A stretch of DNA of 64,000 nucleotides, taken from the NCBI RefSeq assembly GCF_003287895.1, contig NZ_CP030280.1, positions 1,867,501 to 1,931,500 of the forward strand, in the 5' to 3' direction. Of this stretch, positions 16,698 through 25,684 are shown in pieces; within the stretch, counting starts at the first letter, position 1, and each line of letters starts with the position of its first letter. The position numbers and the translations under genes are program-made. The notes beneath the pieces were generated by a model. That model was given only the letters and a program-made list of their open reading frames with translations. It was not told where the DNA came from and made no database searches. This DNA comes from Blautia argi. GTDB taxonomy: Bacteria > Bacillota > Clostridia > Lachnospirales > Lachnospiraceae.

Positions 16698-18074
16698 TTA
16701 TTTTCTGTTTCCTGCTTTACGCGCCTGAAGCTCTGCAAGAATTCCATCAAATTCTTTATCCAGATTCCAGAATTTCATAATAACCAAACCAATTACATAA
16801 ACGACAATCGGAATCCACACAAAGCAAATTTTAATAGAGAACAGAGCTTCCGGTGTCTGCACCAATGCTTCTCCCACATAACCTCCTGCTTCCAGAATGA
16901 CACCTAATAAAGCAGAACCAATGCCATTTCCGATTTTATAGCCAAAGCTGCATGCGCTGTTTACAAGGCCCTCTGTACGATATCCTGTTTTCCACTCACC
17001 ATAATCAATGGTATCGGATACCATTGCCCACATGGTTGCTCCTCCGCAGGAATTGCCAATCCCTCTGATAATACTGGATACAACAATCAGCGTCATAGAA
17101 CCTCCGGAAAAATTTAAAATAAGCATTCCCACAATATCGAGAACCAGCCCTACCGCAAACACATTTCTCTTACCAAGTTTTTTTACCAGCATGGCAATAA
17201 AAAACATTCCCGCAATCTGTACTACATTAAAAATACCATTAATGGTTGCCACAAGATCTCTGCTTCCCAGGATATCTTTTGCATAAAAGACAGTAGCGCC
17301 TCCATTTACCGAATACATCAAAAAGAACAAGGCCAACATTCCTGTCATCATAATCCAATATTTGTTTTGAAACAGAGCTTTAACTCCTTCCTTAAACGGA
17401 ACATCTTTTACCTGCCCATTTTCCTGAGCAACCGGTTTTACACGTTCCTTTGTCCCAAAGAAATTAATTAAAAATGCTGCAACTGCTACCACACCGAATA
17501 CACAAAAGGTCTTTGTCCATGCAGATGCGTTATCTCCAAATTTTTCGACTAATGGAAGAGTGAATGTATTGATAAGCAGGGTTCCTGCCGTTGCCAGAAG
17601 GTTTCGGAAAATACTCAGCACAGAGCGTTCATACGCGTCCTGTGTCATCAAGGCATTCAATGCCGAATACGGTACATTAATAGCTGTATAAATAACTGTC
17701 GATACTAAATTATAGGTAATAAATACATACACTAGCTTTGGTGTTTCTGCCCAGTCTGTGGGGACGGAGAAGAGCAAAATTCCGGAAATAGCAAAGGGAA
17801 TACACATGCGAAGGAGCCAGGGTCTTGCTTTACCGAATTTTGATTTTGTTCTGTCTACAATCACCCCCATAATGATATCACTGATTCCGTCAAACACTCT
17901 GGAAATCAGCATAATCGTTCCCACTGCAGCAGCGTTTACTCCAGCATAATCTGTATAATAAAATAACAGGAATGCTGACATTGCCGTATAAATAATATTA
18001 CAGCCAAAGTCACCGCAGCCATATGAAAATCGTTCTGCAAGTCTTGCAAACGTCTGTTTATTTTTTCTTTCCAT
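16698..18074 (-). CDS. GPH-family sugar:cation symporter
   Basis: The 458-aa protein has 12 predicted membrane segments. The glycoside-pentoside-hexuronide family signature is present: FSYGCGDFGCNIIYTAMSAFLLFYYTDYAG at the N-terminus (given in family terms as YG..D...N), then DGISDIIMGVIVDRTKSKFGKARPW (the RxxDxxxGxxxDRTxxxxGRxRP-type loop). It should import oligosaccharides or glycosides with sodium or protons. It lies between the GH5 and GH43 genes, 10 nt after GH5, indicating that the operon imports what the two hydrolases degrade (xylo- or beta-gluco-oligosaccharides). Confidence 0.93.
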   Translation of the reverse strand: MERKNKQTFARLAERFSYGCGDFGCNIIYTAMSAFLLFYYTDYAGVNAAAVGTIMLISRVFDGISDIIMGVIVDRTKSKFGKARPWLLRMCIPFAISGILLFSVPTDWAETPKLVYVFITYNLVSTVIYTAINVPYSALNALMTQDAYERSVLSIFRNLLATAGTLLINTFTLPLVEKFGDNASAWTKTFCVFGVVAVAAFLINFFGTKERVKPVAQENGQVKDVPFKEGVKALFQNKYWIMMTGMLALFFLMYSVNGGATVFYAKDILGSRDLVATINGIFNVVQIAGMFFIAMLVKKLGKRNVFAVGLVLDIVGMLILNFSGGSMTLIVVSSIIRGIGNSCGGATMWAMVSDTIDYGEWKTGYRTEGLVNSACSFGYKIGNGIGSALLGVILEAGGYVGEALVQTPEALFSIKICFVWIPIVVYVIGLVIMKFWNLDKEFDGILAELQARKAGNRK

Positions 18075-18084
18075 TTCTCATTCC

Positions 18085-19266
18085 TCAGCTTTCTGTATTC
18101 TCTTGCACCGGAAACCACCCCTGCGCAACACATTTTCCCAAATCCCAGGCGTCCCAGCCTATCCAGTTGGAATCATTTACCGTATCAAGAAGCAGTTTAT
18201 AATTCCAATAGAAATATCCGCTTCCCTTTTCCCATGCGGCAAGCTGTACATCTGCCAGGGTTCTGTAAATTTTCTTCTTTTCTTCCGGTGTAAAGGCTTC
18301 TTCTGCAATGCCTTCCATACCATTTAACACTGAACGTCCTCCCTTGGTATCATGACCGCAGGCCAAAGAATTAAACAGGCACCACTCGCCGCAAATCACA
18401 GGAAAATATTGCTCCATCTCTTCTATCATTGGCTCCAATACCTCTTTTACATAGGTTGTATACGCCTCCAGGTTCTGTTGACAGCCGTCCATCTCTGCAA
18501 CCATAAGATATTGGTGGGTATCCAGTACTACGTTTTGGAATTCTTCCTCCTGCATAAAGTCTTTCCAGGCATAAATATCAAATCCGTCGTGAAAAACAAC
18601 TGCTTTCTCTTTAGGCATATATTTACGCATACGTCCATATGCCTCTTTATAAAACGCTTTCAAAAATTTTATCTGTACCGGTGCGCTTCCCTTTGCCATT
18701 TCCGGATCCACTGCCGGATATCGCTCTAAGCTATTAAAGGTATCCCATGCTTTTTCTGTCAAAGGTTCGTTTAAAATCTCAATTCCCCACAGTGCTTCCT
18801 TTTCCCCATATCTTTTCGCAAGTTTTTCCAGAACCTGCAGGGTGAATTCTACACTTTCTGGCTGTTGGGCCCATTTAACAACTCCGGACAGACCGCCATT
18901 GTCGAATCCATTCTGACTTCCCGGAACAGTATGAAGGTCAATTAAAATCTGCAATCCATATTTTGCTGCCCATGCAAATGCTTTATCCAGTTCTTCTGTA
19001 CAGCCAAGAAATGGAAGACAATCTCCAAAGATAAAGTACGGTATGGGAATGCGTACCATATCCAGACCAAATGATTTAATTTCTGCAAAATCGCGCTCCG
19101 TAATATAGGAATTGCGATGTAGCTTTATTCTGGCTTCATAAACTTCTTTTGACAGCTGTCTGGGCAGATAATATTCATCTTCGGCAGTTGTTCCTTCAAA
19201 TAATGCCGGACTCATCCATTTTTCCAGCACTAGCCAATTCCCCAAATTAACACCTTTGATATTCAT
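18085..19266 (-). CDS. Glycoside hydrolase family 5 (glucanase type)
   Basis: A 393-aa single-domain enzyme beginning MNIKGVNLGNWLVLEKWM, typical of GH5 exo-beta-1,3-glucanase or cellulase-like proteins. The general acid/base glutamate is in EILNEPLTEKAWD (about residue 165) and the nucleophile glutamate in VICGEWCLFN. RIPIPYFIF and the DLHTVPGSQNGFDNGG loop also match the family. No signal peptide, so it acts on imported oligosaccharides. It is the first gene of the operon, with SD GAGGAG, downstream of a promoter with a palindrome. Confidence 0.9.
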   Translation of the reverse strand: MNIKGVNLGNWLVLEKWMSPALFEGTTAEDEYYLPRQLSKEVYEARIKLHRNSYITERDFAEIKSFGLDMVRIPIPYFIFGDCLPFLGCTEELDKAFAWAAKYGLQILIDLHTVPGSQNGFDNGGLSGVVKWAQQPESVEFTLQVLEKLAKRYGEKEALWGIEILNEPLTEKAWDTFNSLERYPAVDPEMAKGSAPVQIKFLKAFYKEAYGRMRKYMPKEKAVVFHDGFDIYAWKDFMQEEEFQNVVLDTHQYLMVAEMDGCQQNLEAYTTYVKEVLEPMIEEMEQYFPVICGEWCLFNSLACGHDTKGGRSVLNGMEGIAEEAFTPEEKKKIYRTLADVQLAAWEKGSGYFYWNYKLLLDTVNDSNWIGWDAWDLGKCVAQGWFPVQENTES

Positions 19267-19329
19267 TTTCTTCTCCTCTTATTTCCTAATCATTCAAACA
19301 TTTATACTGTGATTTATCCAGATATTTTA

Positions 19330-19362
19330 GAATTCATGAATTCTTTTGATAGCCTTATTATA
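19330..19362 (-). promoter_or_regulatory. Promoter of the GH5-GPH-GH43 operon with a palindromic site
   Basis: On the minus strand TATAAT (19357-19362) has no good -35 at the right distance, as is usual for activator-dependent promoters. A perfect 14-bp palindrome GAATTCATGAATTC (19330-19343) lies just past the expected transcription start and could bind a regulator. The nearby AraC protein is the obvious candidate but its site is not known. Confidence 0.45.
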
Positions 19363-19400
19363 TACCAGTCAGCTTCGGGAAAACAGTCTTTTTACAAACC

Positions 19401-19447
19401 AAAAAACAGGTCAAAACAAACTTTTTCAATTTGTTTTGACCTGTTTT
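19401..19447 (-). terminator. Strong terminator after the AraC gene
   Basis: An almost perfect stem of about 20 bp (AACAGGTCAAAACAAA / TTTGTTTTGACCTGTT) is followed by T on the minus strand and preceded by A on the plus strand. It lies directly past the AraC stop and insulates the glycan operon from readthrough. Confidence 0.85.
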
Positions 19448-19450
19448 CTC

Positions 19451-20284
19451 TTATTTTCTGTACACGTCCCTGGGAGAACAGCCATATAACTCCCGAAACA
19501 TACGTCGGAATACCTTTTCGTTATAAAATCCGTGACGCTCGCAGATTTCCCGTATATTCAAATCCGTATTCAGCAAATCTGTATATATTTTTTCTAATCG
19601 CACTCTGTATAAGTACTCCAAAAATGTAATTCCCATACTCTTTTTAAAAAAGCGCGAAAAATAGATTTCATTCAATCCAACCTTATCCGCAATTTCTGAA
19701 ATACTGATAGCTTCTGTATAATGCTGTGTAACATATTCCATAATAAACTGAATCCGTTTCATATTCTTCTGATTTCGATACAATTCTTTCTGGTTCACTT
19801 TATAGGAAAAAGAATGAATCAAAATATAAAGTAATTCAAAAATCAGACTATAACATCGGAACTGATATCCTTCTACCTGAAACTGATAAGCAATCCACAG
19901 ATTTTGTAAGGTGCTTCCGATTTCACGCAGCTTTGTCTGTACCCGCGGATCCTTTGAATGATAATCAATAGAAAATACATACTGCCGAATATCCGGCACC
20001 AGTTTTTCCAAAAATGTCACCGGAATCTGTAATAAAATTGCGGTATTTCCGGACAAACACTTTGTGGAATGAATGCTCATGGGATTTACCACTACAAATT
20101 CGCCTTCTTTTAACTGACGTACCTGGTTATTGTCCTGAAATTCCAAGTCCCCATGAATCAGATATACGATTTCAATCCAGTCATGAAAATGTTTATTTAT
20201 AACACTTCCTGTATCTATGCGAAAATCCAGATAAACCTCCAACATTTCATTGGGGGATATAAATTCATGTTTATAGCTTTGCAT
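19451..20284 (-). CDS. AraC-family transcriptional regulator
   Basis: The 277-aa protein has an N-terminal cupin sugar-sensing domain (FHDWIEIVYLIHGDLEFQ, then GEFVVVNPMSIHS) and a C-terminal double helix-turn-helix (AISISEIADKVGLNEIYFSRFFKKSMGITF, then NIREICERHGFYNEKVFRRMFRE; each cited as motif, family HTH_18). It starts 2 nt after the 5-formyl-THF cyclo-ligase stop, so it is probably read from the proB transcript, and it is divided by a terminator from the glycan operon it most likely activates. Confidence 0.9.
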   Translation of the reverse strand: MQSYKHEFISPNEMLEVYLDFRIDTGSVINKHFHDWIEIVYLIHGDLEFQDNNQVRQLKEGEFVVVNPMSIHSTKCLSGNTAILLQIPVTFLEKLVPDIRQYVFSIDYHSKDPRVQTKLREIGSTLQNLWIAYQFQVEGYQFRCYSLIFELLYILIHSFSYKVNQKELYRNQKNMKRIQFIMEYVTQHYTEAISISEIADKVGLNEIYFSRFFKKSMGITFLEYLYRVRLEKIYTDLLNTDLNIREICERHGFYNEKVFRRMFRELYGCSPRDVYRK

Positions 20285-20286
20285 GC

Positions 20287-20838
20287 CTACTCAATCACCC
20301 GCGCCTCTGTCACAACTTTCTGAGGAAAAATATCCGTTACTTCTGCCGGAACCTCCTCCACAATCTGAAATTCAAAGGCAACTGCAACGGTTTTATGCTT
20401 TGGGTGCTGACTTAAATAGCGGTCATAAAATCCCTGCCCATAGCCTGCTCTGTGGCGGTTAATGTCAAAAGCAACACCCGGTACCACAAGAAACGCCGTT
20501 TCCTCTAAAGCCTCTTCTCCTTCACTCGGCTCCGGAATCTGAAAATATCCGGGAGAGAGCTGGTCAAAAGACGTAATATAGTAGTATTTCATTTCATGGG
20601 CTCCCGTGACCTTTGGAACCGCTACCCGCTTTCCCGCCTTCCACGCAGCTTCTATAATGCCTTTTGTAATAACCTCTTTATTATAATCCGCATAAGCGTA
20701 CACACAGTCTGCCTGCTGAAATTCCGGAAGAGCAAGAATCTTTTCGCAAATAACCCTGCTGTTTTCCTCCACTTCCTCTACAGAAGTTTCTTTTCTTCTT
20801 CCAAAAATATATTTTCTAATTTCCTTTTTTGAGTCCAT
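20287..20838 (-). CDS. 5-formyltetrahydrofolate cyclo-ligase
   Basis: Converts 5-formyl-THF to 5,10-methenyl-THF with ATP. The 183-aa protein has the conserved end GVAFDINRHRAGYGQGFYDRYL, containing the GYGxGxYDR signature, and the N-terminal RRKETSVEEVEENSR helix. It overlaps the DUF896 gene by 23 nt and is followed at once by the AraC gene. The regulator is therefore in a folate/proline operon rather than next to its own promoter. Confidence 0.93.
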   Translation of the reverse strand: MDSKKEIRKYIFGRRKETSVEEVEENSRVICEKILALPEFQQADCVYAYADYNKEVITKGIIEAAWKAGKRVAVPKVTGAHEMKYYYITSFDQLSPGYFQIPEPSEGEEALEETAFLVVPGVAFDINRHRAGYGQGFYDRYLSQHPKHKTVAVAFEFQIVEEVPAEVTDIFPQKVVTEARVIE

Positions 20839-21037
20839 ATTTTTCTCCTAAATTCGTAATGCTTCCATCATCTTCCTGTACACTGATGTTGTCAAGCTGT
20901 GCCCTTAAATTCATACGGATATTGGCAATGTATTCTGTACGAAGCTTTTTCTGCTCTTCTTTTTCCTCGGGTGTAAGTCCTTCTCCTTTGGATTTTCTCG
21001 CAAGCTCATTGATTCTGTTAATTTTTTCCTGATTCAT
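20816..21037 (-). CDS. DUF896 (YnzC-like) small protein
   Basis: A 73-aa protein of the DUF896 family: KINRINELARKSKGEGLTPEE, then LRTEYIANIRMNLRAQLDNI. Members are small two-helix cytosolic proteins; B. subtilis YnzC belongs to an SOS-induced operon. The end overlaps the cyclo-ligase start, which suggests translational coupling. Role here unknown. Confidence 0.9.
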   Translation of the reverse strand: MNQEKINRINELARKSKGEGLTPEEKEEQKKLRTEYIANIRMNLRAQLDNISVQEDDGSITNLGEKYGLKKGN

Positions 21038-21086
21038 GCTATGTAATTTCTCCTTTTTATCCTATCCATTTTCGTTTCTAAAAGTC

Positions 21087-21941
21087 CTACAGATTTTCAA
21101 ACATTCTACGAAGCTCTGCGTCCTCTCTGTCGCGCGACAGGAACAACGTTCCATGCTTTCTTCCCTGCATAATTTTATGAATCACATGGAAATCACTGCC
21201 GTTGGCAATGACCATGTCCGTGCCTGCTGCTGCTGCAATCTGAGCTGCTGCCAACTTGGTAGCCATTCCCCCGGTTCCCACCTTGCTGCCGGAAGACCCC
21301 TTTCCCATTTCCAGAAAGTGTCTGTCCAGCTCTTCCACTACATCAATGAACTGTGCATCTGGATTCACATTAGGGTCATCTGTAAACAGTCCGTCTATAT
21401 CTGAAAGAAGAATCAGCATATCTGCTCCTGTAAGCGCTGCTACCAGAGCGGACAGGGTATCGTTATCTCCAAATGTATTTACATACTGGATTTCATCTGT
21501 GGAAACGGTATCGTTTTCATTTACCACAGGAATGGCTCCCATATCCAGAAGACTGTTAAAGGTGTTTCTGGCATTTTCCCTTGTGATGTCATTAATCATC
21601 GTGTATTTTGTCATTAAAACCTGGGCTGCTGTCTGGTTATATTCTGCAAACAGTTTCTGATAAATCATCATAAGACGCGCCTGTCCGATAGACGCGCATG
21701 CCTGTTTTTCCGCCAGCTCTGTGGGCTTTTCCTGTATGCCCATAACCGCTCTTCCCACGGCAATGGCACCAGAGGATACCACAATCACGTCCTTCCCCTG
21801 GTTGTGCAAATCTGCCAGCTCTCTTACCAGAATCTCCATTTTTATCAAATCCAGTCTTCCGTTTTCCTGATGAGTCAGGGAAGAAGAGCCGATTTTGATA
21901 ACAATTCTTTTTTTATCCTTTAGTTTTTCCCGAATATTCAT
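21087..21941 (-). CDS. proB: Glutamate 5-kinase
   Basis: First step of proline synthesis, phosphorylating glutamate. Amino-acid-kinase fold: RIVIKIGSSSLTH, VVSSGAIAVGR, NENDTVSTDE, FGDNDTLSALVA, SDIDGLFTDDP and GTGGMATKLAAA are all present. At 284 aa it lacks the C-terminal PUA domain found in longer ProB proteins, which is common in clostridia. proA is not adjacent. SD GAGGT precedes ATG 21941. It heads the DUF896-cyclo-ligase-AraC transcript. Confidence 0.95.
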   Translation of the reverse strand: MNIREKLKDKKRIVIKIGSSSLTHQENGRLDLIKMEILVRELADLHNQGKDVIVVSSGAIAVGRAVMGIQEKPTELAEKQACASIGQARLMMIYQKLFAEYNQTAAQVLMTKYTMINDITRENARNTFNSLLDMGAIPVVNENDTVSTDEIQYVNTFGDNDTLSALVAALTGADMLILLSDIDGLFTDDPNVNPDAQFIDVVEELDRHFLEMGKGSSGSKVGTGGMATKLAAAQIAAAAGTDMVIANGSDFHVIHKIMQGRKHGTLFLSRDREDAELRRMFENL

Positions 21942-22048
21942 GTGTATGCTACCTCGTTGAAGCTTTCCTTTTTCTTATGGTATACTGTCCTGTATATAGT
22001 ACACTATTTTAAAAAATTCGTCCAGACAGTGTTTACGGAACATAGCAT

Positions 22049-22534
22049 TTAGCTGGAATAATTCTCTAAAAAGCTGTACAGCTCGTCCTGTGTCTTTATA
22101 TCCTTTCCCAAAAGCACTTCGGACTGCAGTTCTTTTGGCAAAGCTTCCAACGGGATATCCGTATATTCAAAAACCGTATTTCCGGGCTTTTCATACACAA
22201 CCACACAGCCTTCCTCCAGACGAAGCTGATACCCCTCTTTTGCATGTTTCCTGGTTTCTTCTGTTCTTTCCTGCTGCAACACCACCCGTTTCTCTCCATA
22301 AGACATCATGCGGTAGCGCTCCTCCTTTAATGTTCCCTGGTCATAGCGCTGAAAAACAAAGGTCTGCCCTTTTGGATTTACAGAGGCGGATACCTGCTGC
22401 TGCACCTGGGCGCTGCTCTCCTCCAAATCATAAATTCTGTCTTTTAAATCTGCCACTTGATAGCTGAGCATAAAACCTGTACTGAAAAACAGCACAGCAA
22501 GAAAAAAGCCGACACCGTAGATTATTCTTTTCAT
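22049..22534 (-). CDS. Membrane-anchored hypothetical protein, BofC-like C-terminus
   Basis: 161 aa with one N-terminal membrane helix (IIYGVGFFLAVLFFSTGFML), a short coiled coil (VADLKDRIYDLEESSAQVQQQV) and an extracytoplasmic domain. The end (YQLRLEEGCVVVYE, then LPKELQSEVLLGKDIKTQDELYSFLE) resembles the C-terminal domain of BofC, a forespore signalling protein. This is a weak pattern match. The SD is GGGAGG. A sporulation role is possible given the yqfCD genes nearby, but not shown. Confidence 0.6.
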   Translation of the reverse strand: MKRIIYGVGFFLAVLFFSTGFMLSYQVADLKDRIYDLEESSAQVQQQVSASVNPKGQTFVFQRYDQGTLKEERYRMMSYGEKRVVLQQERTEETRKHAKEGYQLRLEEGCVVVYEKPGNTVFEYTDIPLEALPKELQSEVLLGKDIKTQDELYSFLENYSS

Positions 22535-22615
22535 AAGAACCTCCCTTATCTGAATGGTTGTTTCCCTCTGTTCAGAATATAGTATCGACTGTTTTCTTCT
22601 CTTTTATTCATTTCC

Positions 22616-23110
22616 TTATCTGGTAATTCTCAGACCTTCCAGTATTTCTGCCTGTTTCTTTTCCATGACTGCTGCTTCCTCTGGAGTCATATGGTCATAT
22701 CCCATAAGATGCAGCATACTGTGAGCAATGAGAAAGGCAAACTCCCGCACCTGTCCGTGTCCATAGCTTTCTGCCTGCTCCTGCATTCTGGGAACACAAA
22801 TCATAATATCTCCCAGCAAAAGCTCCCCGGTATCCGGATGGAAACAGGAGGCGTCTTCCTCTGCATGGGAAAAATCTGCCGGAGTTTCAAAATCTAACAT
22901 GGGGAAAGACAACACGTCGGTAATACGGTCGATCTCCCGAAATTCCCTGTTTGTTCTCTGAATTTCCTCATTTCCGGTCAAAACCAGATTGATTTCCGCC
23001 TCATAAGGGCAGTTCTCGTAATCCAGAGCCGCCTCTGTTACCTTTTTTGCCAGCTCCTCATAATCAAAATCCAGAGGGGTTTCGTATTCCATTTCAATAT
23101 TTAAAGTCAT
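22616..23110 (-). CDS. ybeY: Endoribonuclease YbeY (rRNA maturation)
   Basis: Metal-dependent RNase for 16S rRNA 3'-end maturation and ribosome quality control. The zinc motif AHSMLHLMGYDH (H-x3-H-x5-H) is intact, as are the conserved NREFREIDRITDVLSFP and LLGDIMIC blocks. 164 aa, normal length. It starts 2 nt after the phoH stop, the classic yqfC-yqfD-phoH-ybeY order. Confidence 0.96.
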   Translation of the reverse strand: MTLNIEMEYETPLDFDYEELAKKVTEAALDYENCPYEAEINLVLTGNEEIQRTNREFREIDRITDVLSFPMLDFETPADFSHAEEDASCFHPDTGELLLGDIMICVPRMQEQAESYGHGQVREFAFLIAHSMLHLMGYDHMTPEEAAVMEKKQAEILEGLRITR

Positions 23111-23112
23111 AC

Positions 23113-24132
23113 TTATCTTCTCCTGTCATTTCTGCCGAACTTTTCTTTTCGGACCTCTTTTTTCTCCGGCTTCTCCTTTTTCTCGTATTCATCATAAGCC
23201 TGTACAATTTTCTGCACCAGAGGGTGACGCACCACGTCTTTGTTTGTCAGTTCACAAAAAGCAATGTCCTCTACCTTGCGAAGCACACGCAGAGCAACGT
23301 CCAAACCGGAACGGGTTCCTGATGGCAGGTCTTTTTGGGAGAGGTCGCCTGTCACGATTACCTTTGAACCAAAACCAATTCTGGTAAGGAACATTTTCAT
23401 CTGCGCCGGAGTGGTATTCTGGGCCTCGTCCAGAATAATAAAGGCATTATCCAGGGTTCTTCCTCTCATATAGGCCAGAGGCGCTACTTCTATCAGCCCC
23501 TTTTCCATGTTTTTGGCAAAACTGTCTGCTCCCATGATTTCGTACAGGGCATCATAAAGAGGACGCAGATACGGATCTATCTTACTCTGTAAATCTCCTG
23601 GCAGAAAGCCTAATTTTTCCCCTGCCTCAATAGCCGGGCGGGTAAGGATAATCCTTCCCACCTCATCATTTTTAAAGGCTGTAATCGCCATTGCCATAGC
23701 AAGATAGGTCTTTCCTGTCCCCGCAGGTCCCATGCCAAATACAATCATTTTCTTTCGTATCTCGTCTACATATGTCTTCTGTCCCAGAGTTTTTGGCTTA
23801 ATCGGTCTGCCGCTTAAAGTATGGCAGATGCAGTCTTTGTCAATCTCTGTAATAGCAGAGGTTCTCTCCTCCATGGCAAGAGAAAGTGCATAATTGACAT
23901 TTTGCTGGGTAATAGTGTTTCCTCTCTGGGATAATTCCAGAAATTCCTTCAGTATTTTTACTGCCTGGTCACAGGAGGGTCTGGGGCCTAAAATCTTAAT
24001 CTGTCCATCTCTGGAAATTACAGTAACTCCTAAAGCTCTCTCCAGCTTTTTTACATGTTCATCAAACTGACCGAACACATTTCTCTCATGCTCTGCAGGT
24101 AATTCCATTTTTTCTTCACAAATATTACTCAT
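23113..24132 (-). CDS. phoH: PhoH-family ATPase
   Basis: PhoH/YbeZ-type nucleoside-triphosphatase, linked to RNA metabolism together with YbeY. 339 aa with an N-terminal KH-like part, Walker A GPAGTGKTYLA, Walker B FIILDEAQNTT and the VTGDLSQKDLPSGTRSG segment. The C-terminus is very basic (KKEKPEKKEVRKEKFGRN). The start overlaps the end of yqfD by 8 nt, so it is translationally coupled. Confidence 0.95.
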   Translation of the reverse strand: MSNICEEKMELPAEHERNVFGQFDEHVKKLERALGVTVISRDGQIKILGPRPSCDQAVKILKEFLELSQRGNTITQQNVNYALSLAMEERTSAITEIDKDCICHTLSGRPIKPKTLGQKTYVDEIRKKMIVFGMGPAGTGKTYLAMAMAITAFKNDEVGRIILTRPAIEAGEKLGFLPGDLQSKIDPYLRPLYDALYEIMGADSFAKNMEKGLIEVAPLAYMRGRTLDNAFIILDEAQNTTPAQMKMFLTRIGFGSKVIVTGDLSQKDLPSGTRSGLDVALRVLRKVEDIAFCELTNKDVVRHPLVQKIVQAYDEYEKKEKPEKKEVRKEKFGRNDRRR

Positions 24133-25357
24133 TTAAGTCTGTATTCCTTTCTGTCGGCTGCTCCGGAATCTGTATCGGGACTTCCTCTCCTGCCTCTTCA
24201 ATGACGGATATACTGCCTTTTGCCCTGCAAATTCCGTTCTGTATTCCTATTTTAACATGATTTGCAGATATTTGAACCCCCTTTTGCCGGAAACTTTCCA
24301 AAACCAGGTTCAGACGCTTCTTTGCCCTCTCTCTTGCCTCCTCTGGCGTATAGGTGAAAATTTCTGTCTGATAGGCATAATCCGTACTGGTACCATAAAA
24401 AACAGGCAGCTGGAAATTTTCCGTAAGACGTACCTGCTTGAGGCTCGTAATGGTATCAAATTCCTTCCAGGAGGCTTTCCTTTTTGTATCCAAACAGTAA
24501 TCCCCTATCTGCAATACATATCCCTTCTTTTTTTCTCCTGTATAAACCGGTTTTCTGTATTTCATGGGAAATTCCTGATAATACTCTAACTCGTATTCAA
24601 TAAAAACATCAGCGTCTGCCTGTGTATATTCCTGGCGCACCAGCTCCTTACTGTCATTTTGGATATCCAGCGTTCCGCGAACCAGCACTTCTCCTTTTGT
24701 GCAGATATCCCCTGCCTTTTTTACCGGAGTTCCCCTACGGGTTATCATAGAAACAATACGTCCGCTCCGCAAGGCTACAAGGTCGCAGGCCCTCCCCTCC
24801 TTTTTGTCTTTTCCCTGATAAATATTGTCATTCTCACGGATTTCCAGAATCAGTCTGCTGCCAGAAATCCGTGCAGACACCCAGGTAATATTGGGAAACT
24901 CCCCTCTCAGCTTTTCTGCAATCGCTCCGCAGTCCAGTTCTTTTTTCAAAACCCCGTGTTCAATATCAAGTTGTTCCAGATAACGGAGAATACTCTGGGT
25001 GCTGTTATGTATATTTCCCTCTACATGAATGTTCCAGATATGCCGGGAAAGAACTGCCAGCAGAAAAAAGCCTATAAAAATCCCGATAAAAAATGCCTTT
25101 CTTTTTTTGTTGCGGTAAAAAAAGAAGGGCAGTCCATATTTTCCTGTAATTTTGATTCTGGTGTGTGTCTTTTGGCATATTTTCTTCAACCCGTAAAAAT
25201 CCTTTACGGACAAGTTCATTTCCAGTTTATTTCCTTTCTGCATCAGATTCCAGACCCTGATTTTGTGATAAGCGCATAAATTCAAAAACCGCTCCGGGCT
25301 GTCCGCACAGATGCAAATGCGTACATACCCTTTGCGGTAAGCTTTCCAGTCCTGCAA
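24125..25357 (-). CDS. yqfD: Sporulation protein YqfD
   Basis: 410 aa. An N-terminal cytoplasmic part is followed by a single membrane helix (AFFIGIFIGFFLLAVLSRHIW) and a large outer domain with GRIVSMITRRGTPVKKAGD, the family signature. YqfD is expressed in the mother cell under sigma-E in B. subtilis and is required for efficient sporulation. The start is TTG at 25357: GAGGAGG stands 7 nt before it and no ATG fits. Together with yqfC it marks the organism as a spore former. Confidence 0.94.
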   Translation of the reverse strand: MQDWKAYRKGYVRICICADSPERFLNLCAYHKIRVWNLMQKGNKLEMNLSVKDFYGLKKICQKTHTRIKITGKYGLPFFFYRNKKRKAFFIGIFIGFFLLAVLSRHIWNIHVEGNIHNSTQSILRYLEQLDIEHGVLKKELDCGAIAEKLRGEFPNITWVSARISGSRLILEIRENDNIYQGKDKKEGRACDLVALRSGRIVSMITRRGTPVKKAGDICTKGEVLVRGTLDIQNDSKELVRQEYTQADADVFIEYELEYYQEFPMKYRKPVYTGEKKKGYVLQIGDYCLDTKRKASWKEFDTITSLKQVRLTENFQLPVFYGTSTDYAYQTEIFTYTPEEARERAKKRLNLVLESFRQKGVQISANHVKIGIQNGICRAKGSISVIEEAGEEVPIQIPEQPTERNTDLNE

Positions 25358-25369
25358 GGTGCAACCTCC

Positions 25370-25651
25370 TCATAAAAATAAAATTCCGCTGATTTCTCCA
25401 GTTATTTTCATCTCTACATCTGTATAATAGGCAATCACCAGATTTTTTCCCTCTATCTGAATTTTATGATGTCCGGACAGCAGGATAATACAGGTATCCT
25501 GATACTGGCGGATACACTTATAATTCTCAATATACAGTTCCCTGGCGCCGGTAAGCGTCAACACAGGATCCTGATAAGACAAGTCCTTTGGAATCTGCAG
25601 CGAATCTCCCAGCTTTCCTGCAAGTTCATGCAGTTTTCCTTTCATCTTCAT
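25370..25651 (-). CDS. yqfC: Sporulation protein YqfC
   Basis: 93-aa YabP/YqfC-family protein: QIPKDLSYQDPVLTLTGARELYIENYKCI and YHQ-like beta-strand pattern (the family block is LTLTGARELYIENYK). In B. subtilis it is a mother-cell sporulation protein. It is first in the yqfC-yqfD-phoH-ybeY operon. The GGGGG SD sits close to ATG 25651 and better spaced from a second ATG two codons on, so the start may be 25645. Confidence 0.93.
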   Translation of the reverse strand: MKMKGKLHELAGKLGDSLQIPKDLSYQDPVLTLTGARELYIENYKCIRQYQDTCIILLSGHHKIQIEGKNLVIAYYTDVEMKITGEISGILFL

Positions 25652-25684
25652 GCCCCCGGAAGTTCTGTTCCTTACAACATATGT

